Part shown: in pieces, positions 47,901 through 57,930 of the stretch
Layout: each line of letters opens with the position of its first letter
How positions within the stretch are numbered: the stretch's first letter is position 1
From: Haliclona indistincta
Taxonomy: Eukaryota > Porifera > Demospongiae > Haplosclerida > Chalinidae
Assembly (NCBI GenBank): GCA_964017065.1
Contig: OZ024784.1
Span: forward strand, 13,001,152 to 13,065,151
Length of the DNA: 64,000 nt
Direction of reading: 5' to 3'
Notes under the pieces: model-generated
Databases searched by the model: none
What the model was told of the DNA's origin: nothing
The model's input: only the letters and a program-made list of their open reading frames with translations
Program-made: the position numbers and the translations under genes

Positions 47901-48868
47901 CCACCTATCCATGGATGACTTTGGTGAGGACTAATGACCACAGATGATCTATAATAATTATGAACTGAACTCACAGTGTCTGCAGGTTATGGACTCCTTG
48001 GAGCAGGCTTGCTGGAAGTACCTTTATATTGTTTCCATCGAGAATTCTAAAACATGATGAGAACATCAAATAAACTTCGAGATAGCAAGGACTCCTTGGA
48101 GCAGGCTTGCTGGAAGTACCTTTATATTGTTTCCATCGAGAATTCTAAAACATGATGAGAACATCAAATAAACTTCGAGATAGCAACTCACAAATATTTG
48201 AGAGATGTCAATCCATTCAGCATGTCCTCTTTTACAATAGATATGTTATTGTTTGAAAGCACCCTAATAGTTATATAACTTTAAAGTATGATACCATACA
48301 AGTTCAACTGGGGTGGGACCACGGGCAGCTACTTGAGAAAACTTGTTCACGTAGTGATATCGACCCAGGGCAATAGTTTTGGCTAGCTATCATACTTTAA
48401 ACTAGTTAAAGTACTGCGTCTCGTGTTCTACGGCATATAATTGCACTCGGATCGTGCAATTATATGCCGTAGAGCACTCTACACAGTGCTTTAACTAGTA
48501 CATAGATCTCTTTGGCAGCTGGCTATAGCTAGCTTACAAGTGTGTTAGTAATGGACAGGCTTTCTGCAATGAAAACTTCCGAATGTGGTTATTGTCGAGG
48601 TATCTATAGAAAGAGTACAGCGATCATGTTCCAAGTATAATCAGATAATGAGATCATTTTGATCTTACAGTCTCTTGGTGTACAGTGAAATAGCTGGGAC
48701 ATCAGCTAGGTCACGTGAGGAGCAGTCAACTATCATGGCTGATTCTGAGCAGACACATTCATGTGGACACCAGAAAGCGTCTGTGTGTTTAGGGTCACAA
48801 AGAGTCTGTACTAACAATACTGCACCAATGACAATCAAGAGCAAAGTTGACGCCATTTTACAAGCCAT
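34378..48868 (-). CDS. Secreted leucine-rich-repeat protein with C-terminal VWC-like domain
   Basis: Fourteen exons in phase: 48868-48669, 48603-48538, 48263-48192, 48046-47975, 42495-42424, 41678-41607, 36294-36229, 35665-35594, 35491-35420, 35365-35294, 35017-34854, 34805-34747, 34700-34596, 34551-34378. The product is 445 residues. Exon 1 encodes a signal peptide (LLLIVIGAVLLVQTLC) and an LRRNT cap (CPHECVCSESAMIVDCSSRDL). Nine exons follow, each exactly one repeat of 22 or 24 residues with phase-2 borders (for example LSVGRNKLKEIPPNLL, LVMSRNNIQKLPNDIF, LHLEHNQISSISAQTF). Then come the LRRCT cap (FRCGCHLLPLAIWA...CRE), a Ser/Thr/Pro link, a short helical segment and a Cys-rich end (CERMTCVHKGVRMVAGDRW, CYCTHDGLVNCD) like von Willebrand C modules. 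It is probably an extracellular matrix or adhesion protein, comparable to the LRR and VWC parts of peroxidasin. Additional small repeat exons in the two 5-kb introns could have been missed. Confidence 0.85.
35823..35897. repeat. (GA)n microsatellite
   Basis: About 37 uninterrupted GA units in an intron of the LRR gene. The Leu/Ser-repeat ORFs opposite it are artefacts. Confidence 0.95.
37155..37742. mobile_element. Foldback / MITE-like element, about 590 bp
   Basis: The outer ends TTAAGGTGGCGGTGC (37155) and TGCACCGCCACCTTAA (about 37726-37741) are inverted. Nested inside are CTGTGGCAGTTATCT (about 37350) and its complement AGATAACTGCCACAG (about 37609), and CACAGACTTATAGAGCGA with a matching inverted partner near 37530. 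No transposase is encoded; the 96-codon ORF at 37324-37614 spans the nested arms and is not recognisable. It lies in an LRR gene intron. Confidence 0.6.
37809..38283. other. Unrecognised stretch open on both strands
   Basis: A 132-codon frame (+, 37885-38283) and a 149-codon frame (-, 38258-37809) overlap almost completely. Neither resembles a family I know, and neither has convincing splice context. It may be unannotated mobile-element DNA inside the LRR gene intron. Confidence 0.25.
38991..39838 (-). pseudogene. Decayed Tc1/IS630-type transposase
   Basis: Upstream piece at 39838-39512: helix-turn-helix of the family (PYSEDLGWRMIWQREVLGLD...LGVDRFTVSRTV...GSVQKRPYP). Downstream piece at 39371-38991: the catalytic-core end (RRYGYGIRGKPPR...ISAMNENGIAALRIVRGTVD), then IEECFSKVKAMLKR...ILAAFSYITPS, matching the NPIE..FSKVK...AA...ITP end of DDE_3 transposases. 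The middle is frameshifted and has stops, so the element is dead. Terminal repeats were not located. It lies in the LRR gene intron on the same strand as the gene. Confidence 0.7.
40426..40656 (+). pseudogene. LINE reverse-transcriptase C-terminal relic
   Basis: The frame reads HKWNSVPNNIISASSTYSFKHLLKIQ before its stop. The W-N-S-L/V-P ... S...FK..L pattern is the usual end of non-LTR retrotransposon ORF2. Upstream sequence is interrupted and no complete domain remains. Confidence 0.45.
41316..41345. repeat. Perfect 14-bp hairpin
   Basis: AGGGTGGGTATTAT, a 2-base spacer, then its exact complement ATAATACCCACCCT, in an LRR gene intron. Confidence 0.9.
41746..41944. mobile_element. MITE, 199 bp, TIR AAGCCTAGTTCACAATG
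   Basis: The 17-bp terminal inverted repeat is perfect at both ends (41746-41762 and 41928-41944). There is no coding capacity. It sits 68 bp upstream (in gene sense) of the LRR exon at 41678-41607. Confidence 0.75.
43281..43413. mobile_element. MITE, 133 bp, CAGTGGAACC ends with TA duplication
   Basis: Left end CAGTGGAACCCCTCTTAGAG and right end complementary to CAGTGGAACCTCTCTAAGAT, flanked on both sides by TA. The end sequence and TA target site are typical of non-autonomous Tc1/mariner-pogo elements. Confidence 0.8.
44065..45070. mobile_element. Long foldback element with palindromic TGACATCA motifs
   Basis: The arm at about 44080-44215 and the complement of about 44935-45055 share long blocks (CGCATGACTTGTGACATCAC, CAGTGATAAGGCAC, CAATGGGTGCGTC, CTAAACCAAACAT, GAATTCATATCAT). 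Four copies of the near-palindrome TGACATCAYRTGATGTCA lie at 44096, 44250, 44881 and 45024. No transposase was found. It lies in an LRR gene intron. Confidence 0.65.
45390..45528. mobile_element. Palindromic MITE, 139 bp, GGTTAACCCATGG ends
   Basis: Both ends read GGTTAACCCATGGCA inwards. The arms (about 60 bp each) pair with modest divergence around a GC-rich centre (GAGGGCGCGAAGCGC). Confidence 0.75.
45533..45792. mobile_element. MITE-like unit, TTGTAGCCCAGG ends
   Basis: TTGTAGCCCAGG at the left and CCTGGGCTACAA at the right form a 12-bp perfect inverted repeat about 255 bp apart, starting immediately after the preceding palindromic element. Confidence 0.55.
47992..48187 (-). repeat. 98-bp tandem duplication including an LRR exon
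   Basis: Two almost identical 98-bp copies (about 47992-48089 and 48090-48187). The downstream-in-transcript copy is the functional exon 48046-47975 with donor GTGAGT. The other retains the acceptor and most of the repeat (RILDGNNIKVLPASLLQGV) but loses the donor and is a pseudo-exon. Confidence 0.85.
48401..48500. repeat. 100-bp foldback in LRR gene intron 2
   Basis: The 20-bp perfect inner arms 48427-48446 and 48454-48473 (TCTACGGCATATAATTGCAC), and outer arms ACTAGTTAAAGTACTG / CAGTGCTTTAACTAGT with one mismatch. Confidence 0.85.
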
Positions 48869-49029
48869 GTGCTCATACGGAAGTCCCGTGAATCTTTTAC
48901 GTAATTCTACGTCAGCATGCACGCGATCCCGCAGCCTGCATAAAGTCGCCCACAAAATCATTATTGTAGTACAAAATTACCATTCACCACACCAGTAAAA
49001 CAGTACTTGTAGTAGTCTTGTTCAGAATT
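48869..49029. promoter_or_regulatory. Divergent promoter, LRR protein / PDE7-like A
   Basis: 161 bp between the two start codons. No TATA box was identified. Inferred from geometry. Confidence 0.5.
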
Positions 49030-51702
49030 ATGGAAAGTCAAGAGTGGATCTTTCACGCTGATCATCCTGCCTTTCGAGGCATCGCCATCCACGATCTCCC
49101 AACCCTCCCGCTGGATGTTAGCGTCCCTCCTCGCGTTCTCAACCGCAGAAGAAATGCCATCAGTACATCTTGTAACATTGGTGCTCCAGAACCACGAATG
49201 TCTCGCAGAGGAGCCATTTCATATGAAGAAGACCACGATTTTGCACGATTCGTTAGAGGACTTAGTAAGTTTAAGTTCTAGTGCACGCGGATTGTACTTT
49301 AACCGCCGTCTTGTGTTCTCTTAGGCGATCTAGTCACGTACCAACATGCAGTTGCTCGCACTTGCAGTGCTGATCCAAGGCTTCAGGTACCACTTACTAC
49401 CAATGACAGTACGTTATCTTGAGTGTGTGTTTAATGATGAATATCATAGCGTTGTTCTGTATTCATAGTGGTCAATGTAACTAACAGGAGATGCAAGAGG
49501 AGAGGATCTCTTCTTGCCACTAACACACCAACGCTCTTCAGTGACCTTGCTGCTGCAGGAGCTGATCTAGAACTAATAGATGTTAACAGGATGTGCACTG
49601 AGGTAAGAAAAAACACCTTTCACTGCACTCAGTAGCTCTATAGTGACTGTTGGTTGGACTCTCATTTACACTTCCCACTATGACATAATTAGTCCTCTCT
49701 TCAGCTTCCTGGGTGCATGTTTGTGGTTGTCTAGTATATACCATTCACCACCTACTGATTATGGCTTGATTAGCTATGCACGATTATTCAAATGTTAACA
49801 GTATATTTTGTAAGTTTATGGTTCACTTTTAACTGTTTTTCTTTCACCAAGGCTAACATGGTTTGTATCAATTCCTGGGATTTTGATGTTTTCGCATTCC
49901 GTAGAATGACCAAAGGTACACACGCACACACATGCTTGCTGAAATTGTCAATACTAGTAACAATAATATGCTGTTGCCATCTAAAATTCATGCCCTGTCT
50001 TTGCTGCATTGATTTTGCATTTTTACATGAAAAATTCATACCTTTTTAATTGGTCTATTAATTCAAGTACAAACTGAAATTTAGCCATTGCTAATATCAA
50101 CACAGGTCACCCACTGCTGTACATGGGCCTGTATCTCTTCAACTACCACAATCTGGTGGACAAGTTTGCTCTCAATCCACTTAACCTCCGCAAGTTCCTG
50201 ACCATAGTTGAGGCTAACTACAATCCTACTAACTGCTACCACAACTCTACACATGCTTCTGATGTTGCTCAGGCTATGCACTGCCTTATCAGTGACAAAA
50301 AGGTTATTATTACTTAGGATCTTGAATGTATAATTATGTTATATAATTGAGTAATGAGTAGATATAATCACATTGTTCCATTATAATAGATATACCACAA
50401 CATTACTCCTGAGGAACTTCTTTCAATGATTATCGCAGCCTTGTGTCATGATCTTGACCATCCTGGTTAGTAATTGTATTTATAATCTCACACAATTGTC
50501 CACTATGCTATTAGAGACACATGAGCCTCTTACCAACTATAGTGCCTGGTTGTACTATATTAGTGTTGCTGCTAGTTTGTCTTAGATAGACAACTTGTCG
50601 GTTGCAGTTGTGAAAACAGCTACCTTATATAGATGTTTTGATCACACATAGGTGGAAGTATGGTCAACTTCAATATTGTTTTTCAAAATTATAATCGTAC
50701 TGTAGTTAAAGTGTTTTATACAATGACCATTCAGCCTTATCAGTGTATTTATATCTCTCTCTTGCAGGTGTGAATCCAACATATCTTATCAACACAAGTG
50801 ACTATCTAACAGCAATTCATGGAAAGCACAGTCTACTCGAGCGCCATCATTGCATGGCGGCAAAGTCTGCACTCGCTGATTCCGGTCTACTAGATCATCT
50901 GCCAACTGAAACAACGTAAGACGCTAGCATTGCATAGTATTGACTATCCTTATCAACTTATTATTTTAGGGATACCATCATTTCTCTAATGGAAGACATG
51001 ATTTTGGCAACAGATGTTACTAGACATATGCAATTTCTTGAGCATTTTCAGGTTAATAAGAAATACAAAATCAACTTTAGTTCAGCTTTACAAAAAATTA
51101 ATGATTAATATTTAAAAAAAACACAACTATCATTGTTCATCCATCTTTTCTGTTCAAATTATTAGGCTAAGCTTCTTGCAAGTTCAACTGTCGATCTCTC
51201 ATGCACTGTTGATCGTCATTTTGTCTTAATGGTGAGAGAAACAGCATGCAATAATTAAAAGTTAAAATGAATATAATTAATTTTATTATTATGAGAAACT
51301 TAAACATTATTTTTTTCTGCAATGTAGATGGCACTCAAAGCTGCTGACATCAGCAACCCAGCAAGAACCCTTCACATCAGCAAGTTATGGAGTGAGAACA
51401 TCATGGAAGAGTTTTTTCGACAAGGAGACCTCGAAAAAGAAAAGAATCTGGCTGTATCATTCCTTTGTGATCGCTGCACAACAGTTATTTCTGTATCTCA
51501 ATCAAGTAAGTAGCATGCATTGATTATTAAAGATTGGTTTTCATTTCCTCTTCTTGTAATTGTAGACTTTTTTGAAGGCTTCGCTCTGCCAATGTTTCAA
51601 TGTTGGGACAAGCTCGTGCAAAGCACACTCTCAAAGTTAATGTGCAACAACATCGTAACAAACAAGGTGTACTGGGACAGCCTGAAAAGTGACAATCAAT
51701 AA
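49030..51702 (+). CDS. PDE7-like cyclic nucleotide phosphodiesterase, copy A
   Basis: Eleven exons in phase: 49030-49264, 49325-49408, 49469-49602, 49852-49915, 50106-50302, 50390-50465, 50768-50915, 50970-51051, 51166-51231, 51328-51505, 51566-51702. The product is 466 residues. The N-terminal [22 protein letters not shown] matches PDE7 ([20 protein letters not shown]). The catalytic core carries both metal motifs ([16 protein letters not shown] and [12 protein letters not shown]), the later metal Asp in [22 protein letters not shown], and the purine-pocket Gln in [15 protein letters not shown]. It hydrolyses a cyclic nucleotide; PDE7 enzymes are cAMP-specific, and that preference is inferred here. 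There are no GAF, PAS or membrane domains. It is head-to-head with the LRR gene, and a paralogue follows 3 kb downstream. Confidence 0.92.
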
Positions 51703-53282
51703 TAATAATAATTATCAAGATCTTGACTTACCATGCAAACATCACTTCATCAGCAATGACTGCTATAAAATAACAAGAATGATAAAAGTATCATAATTCA
51801 ACGTTTGTGATTGTATTCCAAATTAATTTTTATTATTTTGTGTAACTACAACATATTTATAACAAGTCTAAATTATCATGATCACATTGACACCTTGTTT
51901 TGGCAATTGGGTTTAAGCATACATGTATCTGAACAGATTAACACTATTAACACTATTACATTTACATAGATTAGCCTAGCTTGCTCCCAGTTACTTAAGA
52001 GTGGATAATGTGGGCAGAGAATCACACTTCATGATGTTCGATTTGTCGAACCAAGAAAACATTAGATGACAATATTTGTCGTTTATATGCTCTCTTGTGT
52101 GTTCCACAAAATTGTTCTGACATTAAGACAAGTTATTGTTACTTCCTGTCCAACATCAAAGGCACCGCCTGGACTCCATATTTTTACGAGCATAATATTG
52201 AACGGTCAATAACTTTACAGCACGAGCACTGCCAATACAAGTCACCCGAACACTTCACAAGCTTGATGTCGCCCACATTGCAACATATAATGTTAGTGAG
52301 TTGTGCTTTTATGTGATTTATGCATGGCAGTCGGATCATAAATCACATAAAGCACTCCTCCCCAACATTAAGTACATTAATGTACTGAAGTTCATCACTA
52401 ATATTATCATTTGTATTATGTAACAACAGGCACCTTCTCAAGGTATTATAGTCATTGTCTGATAACATTATTATACCAGCTGCTTATTTCATTTTAAAAT
52501 TGGATGAAATGTGCTGTGCTATAAACAAGATTCACTAGGTAGGAAGAGCACTATCAGCAGTGCCAGGCTCTAAACTGTGCAATCAAGACACAGTCACTGA
52601 TCAAATAGAGACAGGAAGTTTCTAGACTAAGAAATGCATTTAGTCAAGTTAAACAGTACACTCATACAATAATGATATCACAAAAACACAGAAGTTATCA
52701 TGTACACACTAAATCAAGTCATCAAACAATAACTGCTGCCATCATAACTACTCTAGCATCTAATAACATACATTGTACAGTAACAAGTGTTGGTGTATAG
52801 CCTGTCTGGATGAACTACCAATAACAGGTTATATCATAAAGCTACAAACTTTTGTGGTCTAAAATTTTGTGATAGTCATGAATCAAGAAAAATTGGCAAC
52901 AAAAATAGCTCTATCGGCACTTCCAGAATGCTGGCACTTCCAAGATCACTCTTCTCTTACTTCTCACACGCGAGAACTTGAATTTAGTACTGTTACACAT
53001 GCAAGTGTATTTTCTGCTAGATGCCACACCCACATCATCAATCACAAAAAAGATATTTTTGGACTAAAATCCAAGAGTCAAAACATTTTTAGACTACGAA
53101 AATTTGGAGCTGTATGGCACACTACATGGTAGCAATCTTTCATTACTGCTGAGTATAATGAATAATGTCAACAGAAAATCCTATTCTAAACATCAACACA
53201 TGCATAAATGCCAAAATAATCATACATGTACAGAAAAGCAATCATTTGTACACAGTACAAGAGAAATGTTGACCTAACATAT

Positions 53283-53455
53283 GCTTTCTGTAATAGCTAC
53301 AGAAAGAGAACATGCAACTATGTTTAGCAACACACACCCAGCATAGTATGCAGATGCCTGTCACACCACAGATTTCTGTAATAGCTACAGAAGAGAACAA
53401 GCAACTATGTTTAGCAACACACACCCAGCACAGTATGCAGATACCTGTCACACCG
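53283..53455. repeat. Two-copy tandem repeat, about 85 bp
   Basis: A unit containing TTTCTGTAATAGCTACAGAA and CAACTATGTTTAGCAACACA occurs twice with few differences. The short minus-strand ORF across it (53460-53242) simply repeats the same peptide and is not considered a gene. Confidence 0.85.
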
Positions 53456-53794
53456 TGCACAAGTACCTAATTAACATAAAGCCAGTTAATACAATCATTG
53501 AATGTCACAAGTGGAAGTTGTTTCCTTATTTAGATATCAGCAGATAGCTTAAAATTCATAAAGAGTCTATAAACACAATTTCTCTTATACTAGTGATTAC
53601 GTAATTAGAACTATAGAGTTAGCAAATTGAGAGTGTTTAGTGGATGCCATCTTTGAGCTAAGGATTTGCACTTTCAATACGTTTAAAAATTCTTGGATTG
53701 GTCGATAGTTCATGTACTATCTAATTGCATTACTATTATCACACATACGCAGTTCTTATGCTTTGAACTTAGTTGTTAGCACAGGCATGCCAAA

Positions 53795-53984
53795 TGACAT
53801 CATATGATGTCAACTAACAGTGTTGATGTTATGCTGAACATATTATCTATAAAACTAAACATTAAAATTATCGGCAAGATTAGAAGAATGCTCATCAATT
53901 TTTAAAATGTACTGTAGTATCTATGCTATTTAGAGGTAAGCTCATTATAATAGTGCTCTATCACTATGACATCACATGATGTCA
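53795..53984. mobile_element. Short element bounded by TGACATCAYRTGATGTCA palindromes
   Basis: TGACATCATATGATGTCA at 53795-53812 and TGACATCACATGATGTCA at 53967-53984 bound 190 bp of non-coding DNA. The same palindrome bounds 172-bp and 161-bp segments within the foldback element near 44-45 kb. Confidence 0.5.
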
Positions 53985-54725
53985 TTCCAAAGAACTAAAA
54001 ACAACTATTCTGCAGTGACAAGTGACACGGTTAAACGGTCTCAAGACCGACAAAGTTATTTATAATTTAAAATACTATTATTCACGATCATTAACTACAC
54101 AATTATGTTAATGAATTCTATCAACATTACTCGACCAGTATCAGAGACTGCCACAGGTGTGCCATATAAATATACATGAATTCTTTCCAAAAAATCAACA
54201 TCAAATAGAGCGGCTGTGTGAATTACATGTTTATAACAGCCAGATTCAGTCATGCATAATTATTTGTTGTTCTGCTATGCATCTTTTCTGATAAGTGATC
54301 TGATACTAAGCAAAAAAGTACAGCAAATAAACAATGTTTTTTTTATTATTTCAATGATAGGGTAAACAAGATTCAGGAAGTACAAGAACATGCACTACAA
54401 GCACTGAAACAAATACTAAGAACCACATGTTGCTGCAGTGCTGCACACTAGAGGCAGCGAGAGCAAAAGATAACATTTCAACTTCTGTGTAACGACTTTA
54501 GATCAACATTGTATTAATAGGCTAACTTAAGTTGCAATCCGACTATGTATGCAGCGCAGGTACGATCGTGTGAACTGCGCGCGATTGAAATCGAATATAC
54601 GGATTCCGTATACGGACTTTCGTAAATCAACGTCTTTCGTAAATCAACGTCATCGAAGCTATTATAAATACTAGGCGTGTTGACATGCAAAAGAAAGTTA
54701 TGCCACAGTAGCGTTCTTTCCCAGA

Positions 54726-57700
54726 ATGGACAGTCAGGAGTTGTTGAATACGATTTTTCACGCTGATCATCCTGCATTTCGAGAAGTCGTCATTCACGAT
54801 CTCCCGATTCTCTCGCTGGATGTTCTTGTTCCTTTCCACATTCTCAACCGAAGAAGAAACGCTATTACTTGCAAAACAACTCGCATCATGGATGCCACAA
54901 AACAACGGATGTCTTGCAGAGGAACTATTTCTAACACAGAAGATCACGACGTCGCTCGATTCGTTAGAGGCCATAGTAAGTACTTGCATCGTATGCAGAC
55001 TAGATAAAAATTATTTAGCTGTCTCGTAGAGAATGTGTGTAGAAGATAATCAGCTATCAAGCAGTAAATGATTTGTTTACTTATCAGGTGAACTCGTTAT
55101 ACATCAGGAAGCAGTATCATGCAGTAGCAGTGTTGATGCACGTCTATTAGTTGCTCTAACCATTAATGACAGTATGTTAGTCTGGATCGTTGAATTGTAA
55201 ATCTGATTGCTATTGTATTTTAGTGGTTGAGACTGACAGGAGGCACAGCAGGAGAGGATCCCTCAACACAGCTAACACGCCGACAATCATTAGCACTGCA
55301 GGAACTGATCTATTATTAATTGATATTAACAAGATGTGCTCAGAGGTAAGAGAAGGCGCAAATACTGCATTCGGCAAACATGCATTAAGCAAGTATGGTC
55401 ACATGAGATGATTTAAGCATAAGCCTGTGTTACCTTTGCTTGCACAAAAGAGGGTGACCAAAGAGCAATGCATTAATTCCTCCTTTCTTTCATCCAGGTT
55501 AGCATGGCTTGTATCAATTCTTGGGACTTTGATGTGTTTGCATTTCGAAGAATGACCAATGGTAACTACCCACTTGTGTTTCGTCAAAAGAATGCATTAC
55601 TACTGTACTTCTTCTAAAAATTTGGCGCCTCTTATTTTCGGCATTTTCTTGCTCAAATGCTCTAAATTTCAGCAAGGGTTTTACTGCCCAACGCATAAAG
55701 TCCTGTTTCATCTGTAGACGAATTCTTGTTCAGAAACGCGTGGATACCTCCAATTATTATATTCAGTGCTCCTGAAGCATATGCCACAATTGTGCCAAGT
55801 ATTGGACAAGAATAATTATCTCCATCAAATAATTATTGTAGATGACAATATCACAATATCATTTTCATTAAGCGCCATTACACAGGTCACCCACTGCTGT
55901 ACATGGGTCTGTATCTCTTCAACTACCACAATCTGGTGGACAAGTTTTCTCTTGATCCACTTAAACTCCGCAAGTTCCTGACCATAGTTGAGGCTAACTA
56001 CAGTCCTACTAACTGCTATCACAACTCTACACATGCTTCTGATGTTGCTCAGGCTGTGCACTGCCTTATCAGTGACAAAAAGGTTAGAACCGAACTAAAA
56101 TGCTATGTTAACCTGACTAGTATTTTAGTGCTGCTACTATTAGCACTATTGTATTGCTCACTACCTGACTAGCTTCATTGAGACCTAGTCTAGTTTGTAA
56201 AACTATGTAAACTGACACAAGAATTTAGCCTTAGTGGAAAGTGAGAATGTAACAAAATATAGATTCCAGTGAATGTTTATAATAAATATAAAAGTTGCAT
56301 AATACCCTTCTGCTCATTACACAGATATATCACACCCTGAAATCTGAAGAGGTACTAGCTACTATTATTGCAGCTTTATGTCATGATCTTGATCACCCTG
56401 GTTAGTGGACCTGAGGGGTTAAACGCTACAAAAGCGAAATAACTATCCTGGGACGTGCTGCATCGTGCCAACACAGAGTAGTTGTGTATTCGTAATTAAC
56501 ATACAATATGCTATTGCCCAGGCTTCACCCAGTTACAGTTATGTTCTATGATCACTTAACCATAGTATGAATAATTCTCTTTGATGTAACGACCGTTAAT
56601 GAGGGCTATAAATCGTGTACAGCCCGCAAGCGTTTCAAGATGGCCGCCGCATTCGAGAATCCACAAACGGCGCTCGGGCTGCACTGCGGTCTTCCTGAGA
56701 CGCAAGGTAGCCAGCTAGACGTTAGGCAAGCAGCGCACTATGGTTTAAAGTAGTTATATACCTCACAGTCGGTATATAACTACTATATAAACACACGTGT
56801 ATACATGTACTGTAGGCATAATGGTAAACTAAAGCTTACAATACTGGGTGTCGCTTGTGTTTGGCATCTAGGCTAACAACTTTTACCAAATCACTGAAAA
56901 AAATACCTTCAATCCATTTAACTACTACTTGTGTAAGTTAGTGTAGTGTTATCCAGCGTCTATTAAAACCAGTGATGCATGAAGCAGACTAGCAACAAAG
57001 TCAGTTGTCGCATGTGAAAATCACGTACTACATGCTCATGTTACATTTGAATGAAGCTGCTGAATACTCTATAATTTGAACCCATAATTATTTGCTCTCT
57101 CGCAGGTGTAAATGTTGACTATCTTGTCAATACATGCGACTATCTAACAGTTGTACATCATGGGAAGAAGAGTATGCTCGAGCGCCATCATTGCAAGACT
57201 ACTAAAGGTGCTCTAGCTGATGCAGGTCTATTAAACCATATTTCAAGTGAAACAACGTAAGACATTGCTACAGCATTACATTATCTGTTTGACATACCTC
57301 TTGTTTAGTGATGCCGTCATTTCTCTAGTGGACAAATTGATTCTGGCCACTGACGTTGCTTGTCATGCTGATTATCTTGAGCATTTCCAGGTTAATCAAT
57401 AGGAATTGATAAAAGATTGATTTTGTTATCTTTAACTTTAGGCAAGACTGGATGCAGAGTCTATTATTGATCTAGCTGATAGTGATGATCGTCATCTTGT
57501 ATTGATAGTGAGAGATTAATGGTGAACTATACCAATCATTATTACAATTATTTGTAGATGGCACTCAAGTCAGCTGATATCAGTAATCCAACCAGAACCT
57601 TCCACATTAGCAAACTATGGAGCGAAAGAATTATGGAAGAGTTCTTTCGACAAGGAGACCTAGAGAAAGAAAGAAGTATGACAGTTTCGGCCCTCTGTGA

Positions 57701-57930
57701 TCGTTGTACAACAGCTATACCTAAATCTCAATCTTGTAAGTAAAAATTAACACAATTATTATTCAAAATTTATTTTTGCCTATTCAGATTTTTTCAAAAT
57801 GGTGGCTTTACCAATGTTTCAAACTTGGGACAAGTATGTGCACAGCACGCTGTCTAAAATGCTGTGTAATAATATTACCACTAATAAAATGTACTGGGAT
57901 AGCTTCATAAACCCTAATGCTGATAATTAG
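54726..57930 (+). CDS. PDE7-like cyclic nucleotide phosphodiesterase, copy B
   Basis: Eleven exons with the same borders as copy A: 54726-54975, 55088-55171, 55224-55345, 55498-55561, 55886-56082, 56325-56400, 57106-57256, 57309-57390, 57442-57507, 57558-57735, 57788-57930. The product is 470 residues. Metal motifs ([28 protein letters not shown]), MALKSADISNPTRTFHISKLWS and the pocket Gln (PKSQSYFFKMVALPMF) are intact, so activity is expected. Most exons differ clearly from copy A, but exon 5 is about 95% identical at the DNA level. Intron 6 (56401-57105) contains a hairpin (AGTAGTTATATACC and complement, 56749-56782). The last two exons have a broken third copy at 61792-62168. Confidence 0.92.

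Larger units (their letters stand above)
51703..54725. other. Spacer between the two PDE7-like genes
   Basis: About 3 kb with no supported gene. It contains a hairpin (TTATGTGATTTATG at 52311 and its complement near 52338), an 80-bp tandem duplication (53283-53455) and a pair of TGACATCAYRTGATGTCA palindromes at 53795 and 53967. Confidence 0.6.

Noticed and set aside
53242..53460. 72-codon minus-strand ORF with a repeated peptide
   Set aside because: The repetition comes from an 85-bp DNA tandem duplication whose length keeps the frame open; no start context or homology.
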